Assembly: GCA_052326605.1 (NCBI GenBank) | Contig: JBKQMB010000036.1 | Span: 1 to 64,000, forward strand | Direction: 5' to 3' | Length of the DNA stretch: 64,000 bases | Origin: Bog-756 sp052326605 | GTDB lineage: Bacteria; Actinomycetota; Acidimicrobiia; Acidimicrobiales; RAAP-2 | In this document: positions 53,249 through 61,822 of the stretch, piece after piece | Layout of the letters: the number at the start of each line of letters is the position of its first letter | How positions within the stretch are numbered: position 1 is the first letter of the stretch | Notes under the pieces: generated by a model | What the model was told of the DNA's origin: nothing | What the model saw: the letters and a program-made list of their open reading frames with translations, nothing else | Databases searched by the model: none | Translations under genes and position numbers: made by a program

Positions 53249-54352
53249 TCACCTCGATATCGGCGATGGGCCTGGATGGTGAATCGCGATGGCATCTCGC
53301 CCCGCTCGCTTCACTTGGTAGAGCGCGAAATCAGCATCGTCGATGAGGTGTTCGGCAAAAGGCATTGATCGATCGAGACCACCGACTCCGATACTCAGGG
53401 TCACGGGAACCTCGACGGCGGCAGGGAGGTCGCGACGAATACGTTCGGCGACTTTCACAGCACTGGGGACATCGGTGTCTGGGAGGAGCAGGGCGAACTC
53501 GTCCCCTCCCATCCGACTGACCAGATCGAACGGTCGCCCATTGTGCCGGAGCACAGCCCCGATACTGGCAAGCACGTGGTCGCCGACGACATGCCCGAAG
53601 GTGTCATTGACGGACTTGAACTGATCCACATCAATCATCAGGAGGCTGAGTGGGCTCCGACTGCGCACCGATCGGGCGATCTCCTCCTCCATCCGCTGAC
53701 GGAGGACTCGCCGGACAGCACACCCTGTGAGTTCATCAATGGCCGCCATGTCCGCCAGCGCTTCCAGAAGATGTGCCTCGTGTTCCTCGATATGCGTCCG
53801 ATTGATCGCGGCGGCAACTGTGAGGACGGAGGCACCCGCGAGTGCCGCGAACAGAATGAACGCCCGGCCCGGAAAGCTTGCGGCGTCACGATCAGCCAGA
53901 GCCACAAGTGTCAAGGACGCCATGGCGGCGAGGCCACAGATCCCTGCCGCTCGGGGGGTGAACATCAGGGTGCCGTAGATCAAGGGGAGGAAGAGCAGAA
54001 TGAGGAGCGGGCTGTTCATGCCGGAGTCCAGAATCGCAACGATGGCGACTCCGAATGCCGATAGTGCCGTCCAGGTCACCGAATACGTGGCACACCACGG
54101 CTTCGAGGCCACGATCGGCGCCAGGGACATGCCCACCAGGGCCAGCAGGAGCCAGAGGGCGACCACCGCGCACAGGATCGAGCGATGAGGACCCTCAGGC
54201 GTGAGGGCGAGGTAGCCGGCGACCACAAGTGTCTCGGCCAGGAAGATGGCAAATCCGATGCGGATGTGCGTGATCCAGAAGGTCCGCCACGCGGCTTGTT
54301 CAGCGCCTGCACCAAGTGCGCCGTCAAGCAGATCCTGCTTGTTCGAGTTCAT
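53249..54352 (-). CDS. Membrane-bound GGDEF diguanylate cyclase
   Basis: A 367-residue enzyme that makes cyclic di-GMP. About six membrane helices in residues 25-190 form an unnamed sensor. The GGDEF domain has DVDQFKSVNDTFGHVVGD, and the intact active site GGDEF at residues 282-286. An RPFD inhibitory site (273-276) lies exactly five residues before it, so product inhibition is likely. It is convergent with the HD-GYP phosphodiesterase; together they could set a local cyclic-di-GMP level. Confidence 0.92.
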   Translation of the reverse strand: MNSNKQDLLDGALGAGAEQAAWRTFWITHIRIGFAIFLAETLVVAGYLALTPEGPHRSILCAVVALWLLLALVGMSLAPIVASKPWCATYSVTWTALSAFGVAIVAILDSGMNSPLLILLFLPLIYGTLMFTPRAAGICGLAAMASLTLVALADRDAASFPGRAFILFAALAGASVLTVAAAINRTHIEEHEAHLLEALADMAAIDELTGCAVRRVLRQRMEEEIARSVRSRSPLSLLMIDVDQFKSVNDTFGHVVGDHVLASIGAVLRHNGRPFDLVSRMGGDEFALLLPDTDVPSAVKVAERIRRDLPAAVEVPVTLSIGVGGLDRSMPFAEHLIDDADFALYQVKRAGRDAIAIHHPGPSPISR

Positions 54353-54627
54353 GGTCGACTCCGCCCATCACGAGTGTCGCCCTCTCCATATCGGCCGACT
54401 CGATCCGCAGCTGTAGGACCGTCCCGGAGAGGGCTCGGCAGACCCCTGGGCTCCAGCCGGGTGGTCGATCGCTGGTGGGACTTGGAATAGTCAGGTAGGC
54501 CGCTGGTTCGGCAGACTGCTCCTGCGGTTGAGGTCCCGACCAGGCCATCGTGGTGGCGTCTTCCAGCGCACCGGCCTGGGACCAGCAGCCCCCGCAGGTT
54601 GAGTCAGCTTCCCCAGCGGCCCCCTAT

Positions 54628-54664
54628 CAAACCGTGCATGCGGTTCTCCCGCACACGGCTTTCC
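54628..54664 (-). ncRNA. Group II intron domain V
   Basis: On the minus strand, AAAGCCGTGTGCGG, a GAGA-type loop and CCGCATGCACGGTTTG pair as a 34-base-type hairpin. The catalytic AGC triad is in AAGCCG, and a GGGGGCCGC stretch follows, as downstream of domain V. Confidence 0.75.
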
Positions 54665-54678
54665 GACACCGTTCATCG

Positions 54679-55182
54679 TCAGGCATGCGCAGGGGTCCAT
54701 CGCTTGACTCTTCCGGTGAGTCGATAGATGCCGAGTTCGGTCAGCCAGGCATAGTTGAACCGGCTGGCCCAGAGGCGGCGTCGGGTGGCGTACTTGACGC
54801 TGGCCAATTTGGACAGCCGCCAGTGCACGAAGCTGTCGATGGCGGCGAACTTCCGGTTCGAGTTTCCGTAGCGGAAGTACGCTCCCCAACCCCGCAGGAC
54901 GGTGTCGAGTTCAGCAACAACGTGGCGCAGCTCACGGCTGGCGAGGTGGCGACTGGTGCGGTCCCGGATCTTGGCCCTGATGGCGGCCATGGCCCGGTCC
55001 GACGGCCACTTCGACAGGTAGCGGCGACCTCCGAACCTCGACGGGGTCATCCGGTGATGGAAGCCCAGGAAGTCGAAGCCGTCCTTCCCGCCGGTGAGGT
55101 TGACGATGCGGGTCTTGTCGGGATGTAACCGCAGCCCGAGGCCGACCAACACCTCCTCGATCCGGCGCTTTGCCAGGGGCAT
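54679..55182 (-). pseudogene. ltrA: Group II intron reverse transcriptase/maturase, C-terminal fragment
   Basis: A 167-residue open frame. It begins after the catalytic YADD region with KRRIEEVLVGLGLRLHPDKT, then DGFDFLGFHHRM and the maturase (X) domain WGAYFRYGNSNRKF with a GIYRLTGRVKRW end. The fingers and palm with the active site are absent. Translation upstream meets a stop at about 55197. Confidence 0.85.
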
Positions 55183-55201
55183 CTGCTGCTAGACCGATGC
55201 A

Positions 55202-55549
55202 ATGACGAAGTCGCAGGTGAGTTCGGTCAAGATCGGCTGCCACTACGAGGGTGGCAACAATGCGCTCGGTAGGCGTGGAAGACATCTTTGGATTGAGGAC
55301 GGCAGGATTGGTCACGGCGAGGTGAAGCTCACCCACAGCGTCCCAATGACTGACGTCGTTAGCGTTGAGGTCACCGAGCGAGACTTCGGCGGTTCCGAAG
55401 CCAGCACATTGATTGTCCAAGGTCAGATCGGTACTGGCAAGGGCCGCCCAGCCACCGCACCCAAGCAGTTGACCGACATCACTGTGCGGACAAAGGACGA
55501 TCAGGAAGCCCTTTGGGTCGTCGAAGGACGGAGCCAAGAATGGGTATGA
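55202..55549 (+). CDS. Hypothetical protein (DUF4429-like pattern)
   Basis: A 115-residue frame with segments HLWIEDGRIGHGEVKLTHSV, DVVSVEVTERDFGGSEA and ITVRTKDDQEALWVVEGR. These resemble small beta-rich actinobacterial proteins. Its start lies only five bases from the broken end of the intron, so its N-terminus or its promoter may have been altered. Function unknown. Confidence 0.5.
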   Translation: MTKSQVSSVKIGCHYEGGNNALGRRGRHLWIEDGRIGHGEVKLTHSVPMTDVVSVEVTERDFGGSEASTLIVQGQIGTGKGRPATAPKQLTDITVRTKDDQEALWVVEGRSQEWV

Positions 55550-55635
55550 GGCAAACTTGCTCCACTTCTCCAGGCGGCTGGGGTGCCGTTTTATGACGAT
55601 CTGCCTCCGAACCAGAGGACCGGGTATCCCTGACC

Positions 55636-55750
55636 GCTAGGTGGGAAAGATAACAGCGTCGCACCCAGCCCGCCCCGTCCAAATATGTCCTGGTGGCGGC
55701 CAAGGCTGTCCGGGCTCTGGGCGGAGGAGGCGGTCCTGTCCTTCCTGCGC
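55636..55750 (+). repeat. Imperfect inverted repeat, arm 2
   Basis: This is the counterpart of 50947-51062 in opposite orientation. It ends 18 bases before the 3' end of the minus-strand tRNA-Arg gene. Confidence 0.75.
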
Positions 55751-55767
55751 CCCCGCGACACCGCAAG

Positions 55768-55840
55768 TGCCCACGGCAGGATTTGAACCTGCGACACCTC
55801 ATTTAGGAAACGAGTGCTCTATCCCCTGAGCTACGTGGGC
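55768..55840 (-). tRNA. tRNA-Arg (anticodon CCT)
   Basis: The minus strand forms acceptor GCCCACG/CGTGGGC, D arm GCTC-AGGGGATA-GAGC, anticodon stem CTCGT/ATGAG with one G-U pair, and loop TTCCTAA with anticodon CCT (AGG codons). The T arm follows. CCA is not encoded. The accessory region lies on its 3' side, the side where mobile elements usually integrate. Confidence 0.96.
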
Positions 55841-55898
55841 GGGACTTCCGCGGAGGTTTCCGCGCCTTGGACTGTGCATCAATGGCTACGAGCACAGG

Positions 55899-56345
55899 CT
55901 ACGCGACGGACGGGTCCTGGCAGACGAACTCGCGCTCAGGATCGATGCCGGTGCCCATCTCACCGACATCTGAGAGCCGGGTGCCGACCATGAGGTCGGC
56001 CCGGGCCCAGACGTGGTTCCCGCCCCGGATGGCCGCTTCCTGCTCGACCCACATCGACCCGAACGGCCGGTACATCTCGCAATCGGAGCGGCCGGGCAAG
56101 CGGCGCCTCCGGTCCCAGTCGAACCGCCGCCGACGCGCCGTCGGCCCTCTGGTGACGGGCTCGAGGGCCCACTCGGCGACGAGATCCAATGGCTCGGCCG
56201 ATGGGGACCACCTGGTCACCAGGTCGTCGGAGTCGACGACCTCCGCGCCGGGTGCGGTAGCCAGATGCCCGGCGGAGAAGCTCTCCCGGCCCCGGAGTAG
56301 CCCTCGACGGCGACGGCCTGACACCGGTGGCTCCCATCCATCCAC
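55899..56345 (-). CDS. Hypothetical protein, 148 residues
   Basis: A frame with ordered composition in its C-terminal 100 residues (LDLVAEWALEPVTRG, CEMYRPFGSMWVEQEAAIRG and LMVGTRLSDVGEMGTGIDPE). The first 35 residues look less real, so the start may be further in. No family recognised. It is the nearest gene upstream of tRNA-Arg, on the same strand. Confidence 0.4.
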   Translation of the reverse strand: MDGWEPPVSGRRRRGLLRGRESFSAGHLATAPGAEVVDSDDLVTRWSPSAEPLDLVAEWALEPVTRGPTARRRRFDWDRRRRLPGRSDCEMYRPFGSMWVEQEAAIRGGNHVWARADLMVGTRLSDVGEMGTGIDPEREFVCQDPSVA

Positions 56346-56401
56346 CGTGAGGCGAGCGTCTCGGCCAGGGATCGGTTGCTCCAGACCCGGCTCGGGTCGG
56401 G

Positions 56402-56691
56402 TCGCCCGGTTTCTCCCAGGGCTTCACCGGCCCGAGCTCCCGTCACATCTTCGCCGTCGTCGACACCGTCGTCATCGGCCAGGGGTGCATGTGGACCAGG
56501 CAGTCGACACGAAACGTGTCCGCCGAGGAACTCTGGGCCGTCGGCGCCATCGGCAGCCCCGAGCGGGGGCAGACTTCATCGGCCGGCTCGTCGAGTCAGG
56601 GGCCACGGCCATCGCCGTCGAGCTCCTCAGCCGGGATCCTCGACAACTGCTCGACCTCGTCACCGAGCACCTGCTTCCCCTGATCACGTAG
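56402..56691 (+). pseudogene. C-terminal remnant of a possible flavin/F420 oxidoreductase
   Basis: One frame reads SSRHIFAVVDTVVIGQ and SAEELWAVGAIGSPERG. After a G-run near 56567-56571, a second frame continues ADFIGRLVESGATAIAVELL and ends LLDLVTEHLLPLIT. The pattern of 'GSPE..A..I..LVE.GAT' is like the end of luciferase-like oxidoreductases. One missing G joins them, but the N-terminal part of the enzyme is absent. Family assignment is weak. Confidence 0.35.
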
Positions 56692-56882
56692 ACGTCCCCG
56701 GGTCCGGAGACGCCCGGACCGCGGCAAACGGGCCTTGGAGGGGCGGGCATGTTCGCAACACCCGGACAACCTGCAGCCCGCGGCGGAGGGCCCGGTGCGA
56801 GTGGCCGCCGCCGAGGACCTACGATCGGTCCACACCGCCGATCCATTCCGTTCCAATCCATCGAGACTCCGGAGACGACAGC

Positions 56883-57242
56883 ATGAGCCAGGACGCCGAC
56901 TGGTCGCCCGACCAGCCACTGGGCACCGAGACCTTCGAGCAGGGCGACGATGCCATCGCCGAGGAGGCCCGGCTCGATCCCGAGACCCTCGAGATGATCG
57001 AGCTCGATCCCTCCCTCGACCCCACGCTGCAGGTGGACGACCGCGAGCTCGAGGAAGCCGGCGCGGAGCTCGACGATCCCGAGGACCTGGTCGTCCTCGA
57101 CGGTGGCATCGACGATCCGGACGGCCTCGGCGGGCCGACCAATCGCGCCGTCGCCCGGAGCAAGGACGACGAAGGCTGGGACCTCGACAATCCGCTCGTG
57201 GGCGGTACCCCGACCGATCCGAACTCGGATCCCATCGACTGA
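56883..57242 (+). CDS. Acidic hypothetical protein (DUF5709-like)
   Basis: 119 residues, very rich in Asp and Glu, with segments SPDQPLGTETFEQGDDAIAE and DPEDLVVLDGG and an end DNPLVGGTPTDPNSDPID. It is probably a disordered cytoplasmic protein. Similar acidic proteins of unknown role are common in actinobacteria. Confidence 0.6.
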   Translation: MSQDADWSPDQPLGTETFEQGDDAIAEEARLDPETLEMIELDPSLDPTLQVDDRELEEAGAELDDPEDLVVLDGGIDDPDGLGGPTNRAVARSKDDEGWDLDNPLVGGTPTDPNSDPID

Positions 57243-57290
57243 GGCCCTGACGGATTCCCGGGCCGGCCGGTGCGGCCGGACGACAGGTCC

Positions 57291-58496
57291 TCAACCAGGT
57301 ACGTGCTCCTCGACGAGGACACACCGCGTGCCGCTGTAGATGGTGGGCATGCACTTGTTGCAGTGGATGCACAGGCCGTCATCGGCCACGCCCTTCTCCC
57401 ATCGTGAAACCAGGTCCGGCTCGCGCAGGAGGGCCCGGGCCATGGCCACGAAGGAGAAACCCTCGGCCACCGCACCCTCGACCGTGTCCAGACGATCGAC
57501 GCCGCCGAGCAGGACCAGGGGCATGCTGAGGGCAGCCAGGAACTGCCTGGCATAGGGCAGGAAGTAGGCCTCTTCGAAGGGGTACTCCCGCAGGAACCTC
57601 GAGCCCACCGCCCGCAGGCCGATCCGGAGGAGCGCGGGCTGGGTTGCCGCGAACTCACGCAGCGGCACCTCGCCCCGGAAGAGGTACATCGGGTTCGAGA
57701 GTGAACTGCCCCCGGTCAACTCGAGGGCGTCGATTGCACCGTCCTCCTCGAGCATGCGTGCGAACTCGAGGCTCTCCTCCAACCAGAAACCACCGGGGAC
57801 ACCGTCGGCCATGTTGAGCTTGGCGGTCACCGCCACGTCGTTGCCGACCGCTTCCCGCACCGCGAGGACCACCTGGAGCGGGAACCGGGCCCGGTTGACC
57901 AGGCTCCCTCCCCACTGATCGGTGCGGCGATTGAGCCTCGGGCTGAGGAAGGCGCTGAGGAGGTAGTTATGACCGATGTGGACCTCGACGCAGTCGAACC
58001 CCGCCGCCGCCGCATTGGCCGCCCCACGGCGGTAGTCATCGGTGATCCGGGCGATGTCGTCGACGGAGACGGCCCGGGTCACCGTCCCACCGGCGCTCAT
58101 CCGACGCGACGGCCCAATCGAGGGCGAGCGATTCGATCGAGCGTTGGCCACCGGGCCAGCGTGGCCGATCTGGGCCGCCACGGCAGCTCCGTCGGCGTGC
58201 ACGGCCTCCGTCAGTCGCCGCAGGCCGGGCACGGCCTCGTCGCCGAGCACCACGCAGTGCCGGTCGGTGCGTCCGTCGGGCGAGACGGCCAGGTAGGCGA
58301 CGGTCGTCATGGCCGCACCTCCGGCCGCAACCCGCCGATGGAACGCGATCAGATCGTCGGTCACCACTCCCCTGGGGGATCGACCCTCGAAGGTCGCCGC
58401 CTTGATGATCCGGTTCTTCAAGGTGATCGGCCCGAGGCGCGCCGACCCGAAGACCACCCGTCCCGACTCGCCGCCCGCGTCCGCCTTCGCCGTCAC
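57291..58496 (-). CDS. NADH:flavin oxidoreductase (old yellow enzyme family)
   Basis: A 401-residue TIM-barrel flavoprotein. RLGPITLKNRIIKAATFEGR is the FMN-site start, AAQIGHAGP carries a conserved Gln/His, and FDCVEVHIGHNYLLSAFLSP is the substrate loop with the His pair. The C-terminal CIHCNKC followed by a Cys 11 residues later resembles the iron-sulfur site of dienoyl-CoA reductase-like members, but with C-x2-C-x2-C spacing. It starts at GTG behind a GGAGG. Substrate unknown. Confidence 0.85.
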   Translation of the reverse strand: MTAKADAGGESGRVVFGSARLGPITLKNRIIKAATFEGRSPRGVVTDDLIAFHRRVAAGGAAMTTVAYLAVSPDGRTDRHCVVLGDEAVPGLRRLTEAVHADGAAVAAQIGHAGPVANARSNRSPSIGPSRRMSAGGTVTRAVSVDDIARITDDYRRGAANAAAAGFDCVEVHIGHNYLLSAFLSPRLNRRTDQWGGSLVNRARFPLQVVLAVREAVGNDVAVTAKLNMADGVPGGFWLEESLEFARMLEEDGAIDALELTGGSSLSNPMYLFRGEVPLREFAATQPALLRIGLRAVGSRFLREYPFEEAYFLPYARQFLAALSMPLVLLGGVDRLDTVEGAVAEGFSFVAMARALLREPDLVSRWEKGVADDGLCIHCNKCMPTIYSGTRCVLVEEHVPG

Positions 58497-58600
58497 CCGG
58501 CACCTCCCGCAGTGGTCACCAGGCCATTCTGTCGCCGATGCGGCGGACGTGCGCCCCGGGTCGAACCTGGGCGCCGCACCTCACTACGGTCGCCCAGGGT

Positions 58601-58837
58601 ATGACGACCCCACCGGCGATGAGCACCGACGAGCTGCAGCAGTCCCTTGCCGGCGCCTTCCCGAGCGCGGTGGTGCCCTACCTCGTCGAGGGGATCACCG
58701 GCACGGGCATCAGGTTGCGGCTCCCGGTCGGGGAGGCCGACAGCCGTCCGGGCGGCACGGTGTCCGGCCCGTCCCTCATGGCCCTGGTCGACGTGGTGGC
58801 GAAAGCCCAGGTCACCTACTCGATCCCTCCTCGATGA
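58601..58837 (+). pseudogene. Truncated PaaI-type thioesterase
   Basis: About 78 residues covering only the N-terminal half of a hotdog domain: GIRLRLPVGEADSRPGGTVS with GPSLMALVDVVAKAQ. The frame stops after VTYSIPPR, where relatives continue for another 50-60 residues. No frame downstream restores the rest. Probably inactive. Confidence 0.6.
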
Positions 58838-58941
58838 GCACTCGTCGGCCGCACGTCCGGCCGACGCCCCCACTGAGCATCCATTGCGTACGCCATGGGT
58901 CCGTGCCACCATCGGGGACAGTCGTCAAGGGGGAACAGAAC

Positions 58942-60666
58942 ATGCATGACCTCGTGATCCGAGGCGGGAAGGTCGTCGACGGCACCGGAGCGCCGGCACG
59001 CACCGCCGATGTCGCCGTGGACGACGGGCGCATCAGCGGCGTCGGATCCCTCGCCGGTGAGGCCGCTGCCCGCACGGTGGATGCCGACGGCCTCCTGGTC
59101 ACCCCGGGTTGGGTGGACATCCACACCCACTACGACGGCCAGGCCACCTGGGACGAGGTCCTGGCCCCGAGCAGCTGGCACGGGGTCACCACCGTCGTCA
59201 CCGGCAACTGCGGCGTCGGCTTCGCCCCGGCCATGCCCGACCGGCACGAGTGGCTCATCGGGCTCATGGAGGGCGTGGAGGACATCCCTGGAACCGCCCT
59301 GTCCGAGGGCATCCGGTGGGAGTGGGAGACGTTCCCCGAGTACCTCGACACCCTCGAACGACGGCGGTGGACGATCGACGTCGGCACCCAGATCGCCCAC
59401 GGGGCGGTGCGCTCCTACGTGATGGGCGACCGGGGGGCCCGCAACGAGGCGGCCACATCGGAGGACATCCGTGCCATGAAGCAGGTGGTGAAGGAGGCCA
59501 TCGCCGCCGGGGCCCTCGGCTTCTCGACCTCGCGCACCCTGGCCCACCGGGCCATCGACGGCGAGCCGGTGCCCGGCACCTATGCCGCCGAGGACGAGCT
59601 CTTCGGAATCGGCAGCGCCCTCGGCGAGCTCGGCACGGGGATCTTCGAGCTGGCCCCGGCCGGCACCGCCGGGGAGGACGTCATCGCACCGAAGAAAGAG
59701 GTGGACTGGATGCGGCGGCTGTCCGCTGCCATCCACCGTCCGGTCACCTTCGCCCTCGTCCAGGTGGACGCCGCCCCGCAGCTGTGGCGCGAGCTGATGG
59801 ACGAATCACTGCGCGCCGTGTCCGAGGGCGCCGACCTCTGGCCCCAGGTGGCCGGCCGGGGCTTCGGGCTCCTGTCCGGGCACTTCACCACCTACTGCCT
59901 GCTCGACCAGATCCCCGAGTACCAGATCCTGAAGGCGAAGGGACTCGAGCCCGACGAGCTGATCGCCGCGCTGCGGACCCCTGAGGTCCGGCGCGCCATC
60001 GAGTCGTGGGTGCCCGACCCGGCAACGGCCGAGCGCATGGAGCAGGCCTACCGCACCACGTTCATCCTGGGCAGCCCGCCCGAGTACGAACCGGGGCCCG
60101 AGCGGTCGCTGGTGGGCATTGCCGCGGCCACCGGGCGCACCCCCCTCTCGGTGGCGTACGACGCCATGCTCGAGGACGACGGGCGGGGCCTCCTCTACGT
60201 CCCCATCCTCAACTACTCCGAGGGCAACCTCGATCCGGCACGGGAGATGCTCCTGCACCCCCGTGCCGCGTCCGGCCTGGGCGACGGCGGGGCACACTGC
60301 GGGGTCATCTGCGACGCGTCGCAGCCCACCTTCATGCTCACGCACTGGACCCGCGACCGGGTGCGCGGCGAGCGGCTCCCCCTCGAGTGGATGGTGAAGA
60401 AGCAGACCCACGACACGGCCCGCCTCTACGGGCTCGGCGACCGGGGTACGCTCGACGTCGGTGCCGTCGCCGACATCAACCTGATCGACTACGAGCGCCT
60501 GCAGTTGGGCAACCCCCGGATGGTGGCCGACCTGCCGGCGGGTGGCAAGCGCCTGCTCCAGGACGCCACCGGGTACGTCGAGACCATCAAGACCGGTGTG
60601 ACCACCTTTGCCGACGGTCACGACACCGGCGCCCGCCCGGGGATCCTGCTTCGGGGCGCCCGCTGA
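58942..60666 (+). CDS. N-acyl-D-amino-acid deacylase-type amidohydrolase
   Basis: A 574-residue metallo-hydrolase. The N-terminal MHDLVIRGGKVVDGTGAPAR and GWVDIHTHYDGQATWDE (His61, His63) hold the metal site. GNCGVGFAP includes the Cys seen in D-aminoacylases, and a C-terminal GDGGAHCGVICDAS carries the catalytic Asp region. It probably releases an acid from N-acyl-D-amino acids or related amides; the substrate is not certain. The ATG at 58942 is preceded by AAGGGGGAACA. Confidence 0.87.
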   Translation: MHDLVIRGGKVVDGTGAPARTADVAVDDGRISGVGSLAGEAAARTVDADGLLVTPGWVDIHTHYDGQATWDEVLAPSSWHGVTTVVTGNCGVGFAPAMPDRHEWLIGLMEGVEDIPGTALSEGIRWEWETFPEYLDTLERRRWTIDVGTQIAHGAVRSYVMGDRGARNEAATSEDIRAMKQVVKEAIAAGALGFSTSRTLAHRAIDGEPVPGTYAAEDELFGIGSALGELGTGIFELAPAGTAGEDVIAPKKEVDWMRRLSAAIHRPVTFALVQVDAAPQLWRELMDESLRAVSEGADLWPQVAGRGFGLLSGHFTTYCLLDQIPEYQILKAKGLEPDELIAALRTPEVRRAIESWVPDPATAERMEQAYRTTFILGSPPEYEPGPERSLVGIAAATGRTPLSVAYDAMLEDDGRGLLYVPILNYSEGNLDPAREMLLHPRAASGLGDGGAHCGVICDASQPTFMLTHWTRDRVRGERLPLEWMVKKQTHDTARLYGLGDRGTLDVGAVADINLIDYERLQLGNPRMVADLPAGGKRLLQDATGYVETIKTGVTTFADGHDTGARPGILLRGAR

Positions 60667-60704
60667 CCGACGGCGGGTGAACCGGCCCCTGCCTGTCCGC
60701 CCGC

Positions 60705-61079
60705 TCAGGCCCCGCTTGCTGCATCCGCCTCGGACGGCGCTCCCGAGGCGAGGCCGCCGGGCTGCTCGGCGGCCTCGGCCGCCCATTCGGCCTGCATCTG
60801 CTGATAGACCCGGTGCTCCACGATGAAGGCCAGGAAGGGCACGAAGCCCGCTGCCACCACCAAGAGGATCCGGCCCAGGCGCCAATGGGCTCGCCGGGCC
60901 AGGTCGGCCGCCGTCACCAGGTACACCAGGTACAGGTACCCGTGCGTAGGGGCAACCACCTCTTCGGCCACCTTCACGTCGACCCCGAGCAGCTGGAAGA
61001 TCACCACGACCGTCAAGAGGAGCAGCGCGGTCCCCACGACGAAGGCCATCACCCGATAGCGGATCAGCGCTCCGTGCAT
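60705..61079 (-). CDS. DUF3817 membrane protein
   Basis: 124 residues with three helices: VMAFVVGTALLLLTVVVIFQ, YLYLVYLVTAADLA, and ILLVVAAGFVPFLAFIVEHR. The GYLYLVYL and FIVEH parts are characteristic of DUF3817. The tail is Ala/Glu-rich. The ATG at 61079 has GGAGAGGA upstream. Role unknown. Confidence 0.85.
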   Translation of the reverse strand: MHGALIRYRVMAFVVGTALLLLTVVVIFQLLGVDVKVAEEVVAPTHGYLYLVYLVTAADLARRAHWRLGRILLVVAAGFVPFLAFIVEHRVYQQMQAEWAAEAAEQPGGLASGAPSEADAASGA

Positions 61080-61149
61080 GTGGTCCTCTCCGTGGCGGTG
61101 CGGCACCGGCGCGCCCGCCGGGCCGGGCCGGTGTGTCCGGGGCGGCAGC

Positions 61150-61611
61150 TCACGGGCGTGCCGGGTCGGAATCGGCCGCGTTCAGCTCCTCCAGGTAACG
61201 GTTGTACTCGGCCAGCTCCGCGGCCTCCTCGGGGGTCTGGGAAGCGAAGCGCTCGCCCCGGCCCCCGGCCTCCTCGTCGATGGGCAAGGCCGCGGCGATG
61301 GCCATGTTCTTGCGGCGACCCCCGGTGAGCGCCCAACCGGGTTGCTTGTGATCTGCGGGGGGTGGCCCTTCGGTGGCGACGGTCCGGGCACCCTGTCGCG
61401 GGAGCACGGTGCGCTGGTCGTGGATCAGCTGCCACCACATGTAGATCGCATAGATGCCGAAGAACGGCCACAGGACGGTGTAAGCCCAGCTCAGTGTGTT
61501 GCCGCCCAGGGCACGGTCCAGTTGCCACCGGGTGAGCCAGGCGAAGGCGGGCAACAGGACGAGCAGCGTCACATGCAACCCGATGCAGCGGGGTGTGAAG
61601 TATCGATGCAC
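61150..61611 (-). CDS. Two-helix membrane protein of unknown function
   Basis: 153 residues from GTG 61611; an ATG at 61647 is an alternative. Two membrane helices (CIGLHVTLLVLLPAFAWLTR and TVLWPFFGIYAIYMWW, joined by GGNTLSWAY) are followed by a cytoplasmic tail ending EYNRYLEELNAADSD. Relatives occur next to DUF3817 genes in actinobacteria, as here. Confidence 0.72.
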   Translation of the reverse strand: MHRYFTPRCIGLHVTLLVLLPAFAWLTRWQLDRALGGNTLSWAYTVLWPFFGIYAIYMWWQLIHDQRTVLPRQGARTVATEGPPPADHKQPGWALTGGRRKNMAIAAALPIDEEAGGRGERFASQTPEEAAELAEYNRYLEELNAADSDPARP

Positions 61612-61822
61612 CCTCCCATCGTACCGCCGCGGACCTCGATCTCCCATTCGGGAGTGCCCGCGAGCTGGGCCGATACCGGCGGCGGGCCGGGGGCGTCGGG
61701 CGGGCCGTCGGCGGCGGGGTTTGCCACCATGGCCGCGCACGGTCCCCGTCGTCCACCCCCGGGGTGCCTAGTATTTTCCCCAAGCAGCGGACCGGCGACC
61801 CGGGCTGGGGCGATCTGCCCGC

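Larger units (their letters stand above)
54600..55197 (-). mobile_element. Group II intron, 5'-truncated remnant
   Basis: The minus strand carries the C-terminal part of an intron-encoded reverse transcriptase/maturase followed by a domain V-like hairpin. The ribozyme domains I-IV and the N-terminal half of the protein are missing. Homology stops at about 55197, five bases before the ATG of the next plus-strand gene. The element cannot splice or move alone. Confidence 0.8.

Noticed and set aside
52699..53295. Overlapping frames between the HD-GYP and GGDEF genes
   Set aside because: Several frames on both strands with no conserved motif; none stands out by start site or composition.
55867..56691. 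Plus-strand open frame of 274 residues
   Set aside because: Most of it is Arg/Ser-rich noise; only its last 40 residues look real, as the end of the broken oxidoreductase remnant.
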